This document shows positions 1-6,241 of a stretch of DNA of 20,934 bases, in pieces. The notes under the pieces were generated by a model that saw only the letters and a program-made list of their open reading frames with translations, did no database searches and was not told the origin of the DNA. Numbering within the stretch: the stretch's first letter is position 1; each line of letters begins with the position of its first letter. The translations under genes were made by a program, and so were the position numbers. Source of the stretch: SLQH01 sp964612995 (GTDB lineage: Bacteria; Planctomycetota; UBA11346); assembly GCA_964612995.1 (NCBI GenBank), contig CAZTGE010000068.1, forward strand, positions 1 through 20,934. The letters run 5' to 3'.

Positions 1-8
1 GCGACAAT

Positions 9-101
9 GGCCCGCAGGGCCGCCGAAAACGCCAGCGCAGCTGGCGAGTGACGACAGAGGCGCGTGGGGGGCGCCGAAGGCGCGAGGGGGCAGCGCCCCC
101 T
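9..101. repeat. Structured intergenic repeat, copy 1 (four hairpins in a row)
   Basis: Four short perfect inverted repeats lie in series. They are GGCCC/GGGCC (9-21, loop GCA), CGCCAG/CTGGCG (30-46), GCGCC/GGCGC (71-83, loop GAA) and AGGGGGC/GCCCCCT (85-101, loop AGC). The connecting segments CGAAAACGC and CGTGGGGG, and the last hairpin with its AGC loop, recur in the same order at 2951-3048. The element lies beyond the stop codon of the minus-strand SUFU-like gene. No protein-coding frame is convincing here. It may extend left of the window. I infer a REP-like dispersed repeat that would fold as RNA or single-stranded DNA; its function is unknown. Confidence 0.65.
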
Positions 102-175
102 GTGAGAAGAGTGCGCGGCGTCGCTCGAGCGCCCTGCCAGGGTGCCGGTGCTGCGCTCTGGCGTGGATCGCGCGC

Positions 176-835
176 TCAGGCGACCGGGTCGCGATGGAGG
201 GTCGAGAACGGATAGACTCCGGCCTGGTGCAGGCGTTCGAGCAGGGCTGTTCCGCCGTGCGCATCGGCGAACTCCAGTTCCGAGTGGTGGATCTCGATCA
301 GGAGCATCAGGCCGAAGGTGTTGCCGTCGAAGGCCGGGTGGGTCATCGGCGCGCACAGGTCGTCGACGATCAGGCAGCGGCCGCCGAGCTCCGAGGTGCC
401 GGCGGGGAATTCCACCTGCTGTCCGGGGTTGAGCCGGCCCTGGTGCACGCAGCGCGCCATCGCATTGAGGAAGGCATTGATGCTCTGGTGATGGCCCGCG
501 AAGGAGTCGGGTGCGTGTTCGCTGTCCAGGGCGTCGAGATCCACCGCGTGCGGCGTGAACATCACCAGTTCGTAGCTGTCGAAACAGTCATTGGCCGGGC
601 CGGAGAAGGTCGGGTCCGCGACCTCCTTGGTGGCGATGGCGGTGCCGCGGTTGTAGTTCGGATAGTAGTAGAGATCGAGCTCACCGCCGGCATGGAAGGA
701 GCGGACCGAGGTCATGATCGCTTCGTGCTCATCCGCGAGCACGCTGCGGATGGCCTCGCTCTTCGCGGCGTAGGCCAGCACCGCGCGATCCTCGTCGCTC
801 AGGTCCGCGCCCGGTCGTGCGGGGTCGTGAGGCAT
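176..835 (-). CDS. SUFU (suppressor of fused)-like domain protein
   Basis: A 219-residue protein. Its C-terminal half resembles the bacterial SUFU fold: a YELVMFTP strand, a central segment with SINAFLNAMARCVHQG, then GLMLLIEIHHSELEF followed by an amphipathic helix (ALLERLHQAGVYP). Bacterial SUFU-domain proteins are mostly uncharacterised; some are associated with polymorphic-toxin immunity, but nothing here shows a toxin. I chose the ATG at 835 because AAGGGAG lies 7 bases upstream. The frame stays open further upstream, and an ATG at 949 would add a hydrophobic stretch ending in an LTGC lipobox-like motif, giving a possible lipoprotein of 257 residues. That start has only a weak ribosome site and no positive charge at its N-terminus. 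Upstream, 181 bases away and in the same direction, is the 95-residue gene, so co-transcription is possible. Confidence 0.7.
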   Translation of the reverse strand: MPHDPARPGADLSDEDRAVLAYAAKSEAIRSVLADEHEAIMTSVRSFHAGGELDLYYYPNYNRGTAIATKEVADPTFSGPANDCFDSYELVMFTPHAVDLDALDSEHAPDSFAGHHQSINAFLNAMARCVHQGRLNPGQQVEFPAGTSELGGRCLIVDDLCAPMTHPAFDGNTFGLMLLIEIHHSELEFADAHGGTALLERLHQAGVYPFSTLHRDPVA

Positions 836-1016
836 CGGCAGGCTCCCTTGCGCGGCGATCCGCGAGGGGGCGCCGATGGTGACAAGGGGGCAGCCTGTGA
901 GGGTGAGCGGGGCTGTCAATGCAGTCGCGGCGCCGGCGACGATGGCCATGTGCGCGGCCCGCCGCGTGGCGGAGGGGGCGTGCGGCAGGCTCGCGGCGTT
1001 GCAGCGCGATCGCGGA

Positions 1017-1304
1017 TCAGGCCGGGAGTTCGCGCAAACGGACCACGCGCACGGTGCGGCCGTCGCGCTCTTCCTCGCTGACCGATTCGACTTCGACCAT
1101 CGCGACATCGTGGCCTGCGTCTGCCGGAAGGCGATACTGGTCGCCGATCTCCGGCTTGCCATCTTCGAGGATGGCTTCGTAGCGGCGGTTGCGGTACTGA
1201 TTGACGCCGCGGGTCGGATGGTGGATGGAACCGGGATCGGTCGACCAACCGCTCACCGCGAAGAAGTTGCCGGCACCGCTGGTGGGACTGAGACGGAAAT
1301 CCAT
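1017..1304 (-). CDS. Hypothetical 95-residue protein
   Basis: I do not recognise this family. The start is well supported: AAGGAGG sits 5 bases before the ATG at 1304. Codon use is like that of neighbouring genes. The product is soluble-looking, with no membrane span or signal peptide. Its middle is rich in short strands (RYEAILEDGKPEIGDQYRLP), followed by alternating hydrophobic and charged residues (HDVAMVEVESVSEEERDGRTVRVVRL), which suggests a small beta-barrel or SH3-like fold; that is inference only. It lies upstream of the SUFU-like gene on the same strand and divergent from the DUF401 gene, so it probably heads a two-gene unit. Confidence 0.6.
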   Translation of the reverse strand: MDFRLSPTSGAGNFFAVSGWSTDPGSIHHPTRGVNQYRNRRYEAILEDGKPEIGDQYRLPADAGHDVAMVEVESVSEEERDGRTVRVVRLRELPA

Positions 1305-1452
1305 GGAGTCCTCCTTCCCGGACCGGGGGGCCCGTACGACAGCTCGAGCCTAGGTTGCAGCGGCCCGCGGCTCACGCGTGTTACCGCGCGATGCGTGCAT
1401 CCTGGCGTGGAGCGCTGCTTGGCGCTGGTCGGCCGGCCCCTACACCGGGGCG

Positions 1453-2781
1453 ATGCTCGCCTGGCTGCTCGCCCTGCCCGTCCTGGTCAAGATCCTCGTG
1501 TCGCTGGGGCTGATCCTGACGCTCAACGCCCTGGTCGGCAGCCTGACGGTGGCCGCGCTCGCCGGTGGGGTGATCCTGGGGCTGTGGTGTGGCCATCCGT
1601 GGCTGCCGGTGGAGGACGTTTCGCCGGGCATCCTGCTGATCGCCGGCCGGCGGCTGATCGATCCTGACAATCTGATGCTGGGCCTGGTGATCCTGCTGGT
1701 GATCTGGCTGAGCCTGCTGATGCAGCGCGGCGGGGTGATGCGCGATCTGGTGGCCACGGTGCGCGCGCGCATCAGCCGGCGGCCGGCGATGGCTGTGCTT
1801 CCGGCGGTGATCGGTTGGTTGCCGATGCCCGGCGGCGCGCTGTTCTCGGCCCCGCTGATCAGCGAGTGTGACAGCGAGGGAAGCATCGACCCGATGCTCA
1901 AGGCGCAGACCAACTACTGGTTCCGCCACGTCTGGGAATACTGGTGGCCGCTCTATCCCGGCGTGTTGCTGGCGATGCAGATCTCCGGGCTGTCGACGCT
2001 GGTGTTCATGTCGCTGTTGTTGCCGCTCTCGTTGTTTTCGATCTGTGTCGGGACGTTCTTCCTGCTGCGGCGTATCCCGCCAGACCAGAACGCCGGCTGC
2101 GCGCCGGCAGCTGCCGGCGCGCAGCGCAGCTTCTTCGGCCTGATCCTCCCGATCCTGGTGGTGATCGGCGGGTATGCGCTGGTCAAATGGGCGCTGCCGG
2201 TCGTCGATGCGTGCAATCGCTACCTGCCGATGACCATCGGCCTGGTGCTGGCGCTGCTCACGCTCAGCCTGCAGCGGGGTCTGAGGTGGTCGGTCTGGCA
2301 GCCGGTGCTGCGTGCGCGCAAGACCTACCTGCTGATCCTGCTGGTCTTCGCCATCCGCGTCTACGGCGCCTACATCGATGCCGACCTGCCCGACGGGCGC
2401 ACCATCGCCGGTGCTCTCGGCGGTGAACTCGGGGCCTGGGGCATCCCGCTGCTCGGGGTCGTGATCCTGGTGCCGTTTCTCATCGGTCTGGTCACCGGCA
2501 TCGCCATCGGCTTCGTCGGCGGCAGTTTCCCGATCGTCTTCGGCATGCTCGAAGCGCATCCAGAGATCGGTCACATCTGGGCGATCACCGTGCTCGCCTT
2601 CGGCTGCGGCTACATCGGTATGATCCTCTCGCCGGTCCATGTCTGTCTGATCGTGACCAACGAGCACTTCGCCACCCGTCTGCGCCACAGCCTGGTCCAC
2701 CTGCTCGCTCCCGGCGCGGCGATGCTGGTGCTCATCGGCGGGTACTATCTCACACTGCACCTGGCGCTGGCGGGGGCCTGA
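1453..2781 (+). CDS. DUF401 family integral membrane protein
   Basis: A 442-residue polytopic protein, best read from the ATG at 1453, which has CCGGGGCG just before it. A GTG at 1378 would add 25 residues that look unlike the family. The N-terminus (LPVLVKILVSLGLIL) and the central signature match DUF401 (COG1906): LPAVIGWLPMPGGALFSAPL near residues 119-138 and NYWFRHVWEYWWPLYPGV near 155-172. About ten hydrophobic segments are visible. The family is placed with ion-transporter-like permeases, but no substrate is established to my knowledge. The C-terminal part has a glycine-rich membrane stretch (FLIGLVTGIAIGFVGGSFPI) and a second conserved segment, GCGYIGMILSPVHVCLIVT, typical of this fold. 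It stands alone: the gene on its left is divergent and the iron operon on its right is convergent. Confidence 0.88.
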   Translation: MLAWLLALPVLVKILVSLGLILTLNALVGSLTVAALAGGVILGLWCGHPWLPVEDVSPGILLIAGRRLIDPDNLMLGLVILLVIWLSLLMQRGGVMRDLVATVRARISRRPAMAVLPAVIGWLPMPGGALFSAPLISECDSEGSIDPMLKAQTNYWFRHVWEYWWPLYPGVLLAMQISGLSTLVFMSLLLPLSLFSICVGTFFLLRRIPPDQNAGCAPAAAGAQRSFFGLILPILVVIGGYALVKWALPVVDACNRYLPMTIGLVLALLTLSLQRGLRWSVWQPVLRARKTYLLILLVFAIRVYGAYIDADLPDGRTIAGALGGELGAWGIPLLGVVILVPFLIGLVTGIAIGFVGGSFPIVFGMLEAHPEIGHIWAITVLAFGCGYIGMILSPVHVCLIVTNEHFATRLRHSLVHLLAPGAAMLVLIGGYYLTLHLALAGA

Positions 2782-2835
2782 GTCGCGCCGGCGGAAGTGG
2801 CCGGCGGCAGGAAGGGCGTGTCCATGGCCGGCCAT

Positions 2836-2852
2836 TGCCAGTCATGCTGGCA
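2836..2852 (+). terminator. Candidate hairpin after the DUF401 gene
   Basis: TGCCAG and CTGGCA form a perfect 6-base-pair stem with a 5-base loop, 55 bases after the DUF401 stop codon. There is no T run, so it is not a standard intrinsic terminator. It could act with the stronger hairpins of the adjacent repeat between two convergent genes. Confidence 0.3.
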
Positions 2853-2880
2853 TTGCCTGCGGGCCGACGGGCGGAAGCGG

Positions 2881-3048
2881 TATCGCGAAGCGATAGCCGG
2901 CCCCAGTGGGGCCGGCGGCCGGTGGAGCGCGACGAGCGACAGCGAGGAAGCCGGGCCCGGAGGGACGGCGAAAACGCGGCCGCAGGCCGCGAGCCCTGAC
3001 CGAGGCCGTGGGGGTACGCGGGGAAGCCGCGAGGGGGCAGCGCCCCTC
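2881..3048. repeat. Structured intergenic repeat, copy 2 (longer, six hairpins)
   Basis: The stems, in order, are TATCGC/GCGATA (2881-2895), a very strong GCCGGCCCC/GGGGCCGGC with a 3-base loop (2896-2916), the palindrome CCGGGCCCGG (2951-2960), GCGGCC/GGCCGC (2976-2990, loop GCA), CGCGG/CCGCG (3017-3031) and GGGGC/GCCCC (3034-3046, loop AGC). The part from 2951 onward follows copy 1 in order, with the same linkers (CGAAAACGC, CGTGGGGG, GCGAGGGGGCAGCGCCCC), while several stems have different bases that still pair. The element ends 11 bases from the stop codon of the FeoB-associated gene. It fills most of the 278-base gap between the DUF401 gene and the convergent feo operon. Confidence 0.7.
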
Positions 3049-3059
3049 TGAAGGGAGCA

Positions 3060-3218
3060 TCAGTCGTCCTCGTCCTCGCTCGGGCAGCTCGGCGAGCGCG
3101 TCGGACACTCGGCGCAGGAGCAGCCGCAGCCACCGCCGCCGCGATGACGGCGATAGGCGGTCCAGATGAGCCAGATGGCGGCGAGCGCGATCAGGCAGGC
3201 GACGATGGCGGTCTCCAT
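3060..3218 (-). CDS. FeoB-associated Cys-rich membrane protein
   Basis: A 52-residue protein with one N-terminal membrane span (residues about 4-23, ETAIVACLIALAAIWLIW then YRRHR). A short soluble tail carries CGCSCAEC and one more Cys, and ends in acidic EDEDD. This is the layout of the small Cys-rich membrane protein often encoded after feoB, where it is thought to assist ferrous iron transport, perhaps by binding iron or occupying the FeoC role. The start at 3218 is chosen because it sits 14 bases after the feoB stop with GAGG upstream; longer readings in frame run back into feoB. It is the last gene of the feo operon. Confidence 0.85.
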   Translation of the reverse strand: METAIVACLIALAAIWLIWTAYRRHRGGGGCGCSCAECPTRSPSCPSEDEDD

Positions 3219-3232
3219 GGGGAACCTCGCGA

Positions 3233-5320
3233 TCAGGCGAAACCGAGCGCGCGACCGGACTGGTAGACGATCACGCAGAGGATGTAGGCGAGTACGGTCA
3301 ATCCGCCCCATTGCGCCAGGGCCCAGCGCCAGCTGCCGGCTTCACGACGGGTGATCGCGAGGGTGGCGATGCACGGGGTGGCCATCAAGGAGAAGATGAG
3401 GATGCATATCCCCACCAGCGGGGAATAGCGCTGGTTGAGTTGCCGACGGATGGCCAGGCGTTCGCCCTCTTCGGGATCCTCGACGGCGAAGATGATACCC
3501 ATCTGGCTGACGAAGGCCTCCTTGGCTGCGAAGGCGCCGAGAAAGCCGGTGGTCAGACGCCAGTCGAAGCCCGCCGGTTGCATCACCGGTTCGAGCATCC
3601 GTCCGGTACGGCCGACCCAGGTGTGCTGCAGTTCGACAGCCCTGCGCTGCTCGTCATTCAGTCCCTCGTCCACATCCTGCTTGCGCGGGTAGGTGCTCAG
3701 AGCCCAGAGGATGATCGAGGCGGCAAGGATGATGGTGCCGGCCCTCTTGATGTATTCCCAGGTCCGCTGCCAGGTGAACAACGCGAGATCGCGCAGGGCC
3801 GGGCGACGGTAGCTGGGCAGCTCGAGCAGGAAGTGGGGGGTGACTCCGCGGAACAGCGTGCTCTTGAGCAGCCGGGCCAGGATCAGGGCGAGGGCGATCC
3901 CCAGCAGATAGACGCAGAACAGGGTCAATCCGTGGTAGGCCTTGGGGAAGAAACTGGGGATGATCAACATGTAGATCGGGATGCGCGCGCCGCAGGACAT
4001 CAACGGCAGGATGAGCATGGTGGTCAGGCGATCGCGGCGACTCTCGAGGATGCGGGTGGCCATGATCCCGGGCACGGTACAGCCGAAACCGATGAGCATG
4101 GGGATGAAACTCTTGCCGTGCAGGCCGAGCTTGTGCATGTAGCGGTCCATCAGGAACGCGGCCCGGGCCATGTAGCCGCTCGCTTCGAGGGCGGCGATGG
4201 CGAGGAACAGCAGCAGGATGTTGGGCGTGAACACCAACACGCCGCCGACGCCTTTGATGATCCCGTCGACCAGCAGCGAGCGCAGTAGGGTCTCCTCCTC
4301 GCCCGACCACAGACCGTCGACGACGCCGGAGAGCCAGCCGAACAGCTGCTCCAACCAGTCCATGGGCGGAGCGCCGATGGTGAATACCAGGGTGAACACC
4401 GCGTACATCAGGCCGAGGAAGATCATCGGGCCGAGCCACCGGTGGGTCAGGACCGCGTCGAGCTTGCCGGTGAGATCGCGGCGCGGCTGCTCCGGCGAGG
4501 CGAGGCAGTGCTTGCAGATCTCGGCGATGACCTCGTGGCGGCGGTCGGCGATCGCCGCGACCGGATCCTGGCCGTAGGTGGCCCGCAGGCGCTCACGGCA
4601 GGATGCGGCCACCGCTTCGGCCTCCTGGAGGTCGTAGCGCTCGATGACTGCGGTGTCGTTCTCGAGCAGCTTGAGCGCGTACCAGCGGGCCGGGCGGTCC
4701 TTGCCGATGAGTTCCTTGCCGATCAGGTATTCCTGCAGTTCGCGCAGGACGTCTTCGAGCTCGCGGGCGTAGGGCACCCGGTTCTGCTCGACCGGATGCC
4801 CGTGGCGACGGACCATCTCGCGATGGGCACGGGCCTGGGCCACCGCTGCGTCGAGCAGTTCGTTGCGGCCGCGACGATCGCGGCCGCTGGTCGGAATGCA
4901 GGGGACTCCGAGGTGGTCGGAGAGGGCCTGGTGGTCGATGCGCAGGCCCTGGCCTTCCGCCACGTCGCTCATGTTCAGCGCGATCACCAGCGGCTTGCCG
5001 AACTCGATCAACTGCAGCGCGAGGTAGAGGTTGCGTTCGAGCTGGGTGACGTCGACCACGTCGATGACCACGTCGGTGGGCACCTCGAGCAGGAAATTCC
5101 GCGCGGCGCGTTCGTCCTCACTGTGCGCGGAGAGCGAATAGGTGCCGGGCAGGTCGCTGATGGTGGTTACCGCATCATTGTGTTCGGTCCGCCCCTCGGT
5201 GATCTCGACGGTGACCCCAGGGTAGTTGCCCACCTGTTGGCGAGCGCCGGTGAGCATGTTGAAGACGGTGGTCTTGCCGGTGTTTGGGTTGCCTGTCAGG
5301 GCGACCGTGAGCACTTCCAT
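3233..5320 (-). CDS. feoB: Ferrous iron transporter FeoB
   Basis: A 695-residue GTP-gated ferrous iron permease of the inner membrane. The N-terminal G domain shows G1 GNPNTGKT (residues 10-17), the GNYPGVTVE switch region (31-39), G3 DLPGTYSLSAHSEDE (56-70) and G4 NMSD (116-119). A helical GDI-like spacer follows to about residue 270. The membrane core has the diagnostic pair GFGCTVPG and LPLMSCGARIPIY, whose cysteines line the proposed iron path, and a late KEAFVSQMGIIF motif. Several further spans lie near the C-terminus (LVGICILIFSLMATPCIATLAI). Length is slightly below the E. coli protein. The ATG at 5320 directly precedes the G domain; the frame is open upstream but overlaps feoA and reads as noise. 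It lies 52 bases after feoA and 14 before the Cys-rich gene. Confidence 0.97.
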   Translation of the reverse strand: MEVLTVALTGNPNTGKTTVFNMLTGARQQVGNYPGVTVEITEGRTEHNDAVTTISDLPGTYSLSAHSEDERAARNFLLEVPTDVVIDVVDVTQLERNLYLALQLIEFGKPLVIALNMSDVAEGQGLRIDHQALSDHLGVPCIPTSGRDRRGRNELLDAAVAQARAHREMVRRHGHPVEQNRVPYARELEDVLRELQEYLIGKELIGKDRPARWYALKLLENDTAVIERYDLQEAEAVAASCRERLRATYGQDPVAAIADRRHEVIAEICKHCLASPEQPRRDLTGKLDAVLTHRWLGPMIFLGLMYAVFTLVFTIGAPPMDWLEQLFGWLSGVVDGLWSGEEETLLRSLLVDGIIKGVGGVLVFTPNILLLFLAIAALEASGYMARAAFLMDRYMHKLGLHGKSFIPMLIGFGCTVPGIMATRILESRRDRLTTMLILPLMSCGARIPIYMLIIPSFFPKAYHGLTLFCVYLLGIALALILARLLKSTLFRGVTPHFLLELPSYRRPALRDLALFTWQRTWEYIKRAGTIILAASIILWALSTYPRKQDVDEGLNDEQRRAVELQHTWVGRTGRMLEPVMQPAGFDWRLTTGFLGAFAAKEAFVSQMGIIFAVEDPEEGERLAIRRQLNQRYSPLVGICILIFSLMATPCIATLAITRREAGSWRWALAQWGGLTVLAYILCVIVYQSGRALGFA

Positions 5321-5372
5321 GGTCTGCTTTCCGCTCAGGATGCGGCGAGGCGCATGTGGGTGGGGATGGAGG

Positions 5373-5618
5373 TCAGATGGGGCGGACGAGGACCTGCGCG
5401 GCCATGCCCTGGCCGATCGCCACGCGGGTGCGGTTGACCAGCACCAGGATCGGTCCGCTGCCCTGGCGCGAGACGACCTCGATCGGCACCTCGGGCGCGA
5501 AGCCCAGGGAGGCGAGCCGGTCGTGCAGGCGATGCCCACCGGTGATCCGTACCAGACGCGCTTGCTGGCCAGGGGGGAGTTCTTGCAGGGTGCAGGTCTC
5601 AGGTCCTGATTGATTCAC
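5373..5618 (-). CDS. feoA: FeoA family protein
   Basis: An 81-residue SH3-like protein that partners FeoB. Typical features are LQELPPGQQARLVRITGG, the conserved RLASLGFAPEVPIEVV segment and a closing strand ending AAQVLVRP. It starts with GTG at 5618, overlapping the stop of the upstream regulator by 4 bases (GTGA), with AAGGA 5 bases before it. Translation is therefore probably coupled to the regulator. FeoA is cytoplasmic and thought to modulate FeoB GTPase or gating activity. Confidence 0.95.
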   Translation of the reverse strand: MNQSGPETCTLQELPPGQQARLVRITGGHRLHDRLASLGFAPEVPIEVVSRQGSGPILVLVNRTRVAIGQGMAAQVLVRPI

Positions 5619-6064
5619 GGTGTTCCTTCGCGTGCATCGGGCGCTGCGAGTGATCGGTGGAAGGCGGCGACACAGCCGGGATGGTCGCGCAGGTGGGCGA
5701 TGAAGGCGGACAGACGCTGGTGCAGTTCCGGCGGGATGGTATGTTCGACGCGACAGGCGGTGGCATCGGCGAGATCGGGTTCGACCCCGAGCACCTCGCC
5801 GAAGAAGGCTCGCAGGGCGTGGTGGCGACCGGCGACATCGCGCGCGGTGCGGATGCCCCGGGGGGTCAGGGTGATCGCGCCGTAGGGGACGTAATCGACC
5901 AGCCGACGTTCGGCCAGCTGATGCAGCGCGGCGGTGACCGAGCTCGCGCGCACACCGAGCTGGGCGGCGATCGCCTTGACCCGCGGCTTGTCGCCGGCGC
6001 TGACGATGGCGTGGATCGCTTCGAGGTAGTCCTCGAGGCTCGCGCTGATGTCACGTGCGGGCAT
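5615..6064 (-). CDS. DtxR/MntR-family metal-dependent repressor
   Basis: A 149-residue regulator with a winged helix (residues about 7-70; recognition region AIAAQLGVRASSVTAALHQL) and a helical metal-binding/dimer domain (EHTIPPELHQRL). It has no C-terminal SH3 domain, so it is of the short MntR-like type. By alignment with DtxR (offset two), the primary metal site would be D12, C104, E107 and H108, and H81 corresponds to DtxR H79. D12 is MntR-like (Met in DtxR), while C104 is DtxR-like. The start ATG at 6064 has GGAGG upstream. It is first in the operon with feoA and feoB. An operator-like palindrome within its promoter suggests autoregulation and iron-dependent repression of uptake; iron as the cofactor is inferred from context. 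Confidence 0.9.
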   Translation of the reverse strand: MPARDISASLEDYLEAIHAIVSAGDKPRVKAIAAQLGVRASSVTAALHQLAERRLVDYVPYGAITLTPRGIRTARDVAGRHHALRAFFGEVLGVEPDLADATACRVEHTIPPELHQRLSAFIAHLRDHPGCVAAFHRSLAAPDAREGTP

Positions 6065-6094
6065 CGCTTCCTCCAGCCAGCGTGGTCGGTCGCG

Positions 6095-6122
6095 AAGTTA
6101 GTTGCGCCTAACATCGAGTCAA
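6095..6122 (-). promoter_or_regulatory. feo operon promoter with DtxR/MntR-like operator
   Basis: Read on the minus strand, TTGACT (6117-6122) and TAACTT (6095-6100) are separated by 16 bases, a plausible sigma-70 type promoter 31 bases upstream of the regulator start codon. The palindrome GTTAG-N6-CTAAC (6097-6112) lies across the spacer and -10 box. Its TTAGG...CTAA half-sites resemble the known DtxR/MntR box consensus TTAGGTTAGCCTAACCTAA. Bound repressor would block RNA polymerase. Confidence 0.65.
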
Positions 6123-6241
6123 GGCTTTCCTCGCCCTGACGCACGACGCACCAACGGCGACACGCCGCCGCAGCTGCGGCCAGGTTGGCGGTTGGGTCCC
6201 CTGCTCGGGCCCATAGCTTCCTGGCCAGAAGGAGCGCAGCG

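Noticed and set aside
1305..1452. c-di-AMP (ydaO) or other riboswitch in the leader of the DUF401 gene
   Set aside because: The divergent gap is short and G/C-rich, and I see no conserved aptamer motif.
1381..2835. 484-codon open frame on the minus strand across the DUF401 gene
   Set aside because: Antisense shadow of a GC-rich gene. The product is a run of Gln, His, Asp and Arg with no fold-like pattern, while the plus strand matches DUF401 throughout.
3311..4288. 325-codon plus-strand frame across feoB
   Set aside because: Opposite the FeoB membrane core, whose motifs are intact. The plus-strand product is a Glu/Gly/Asp/His-rich shadow.
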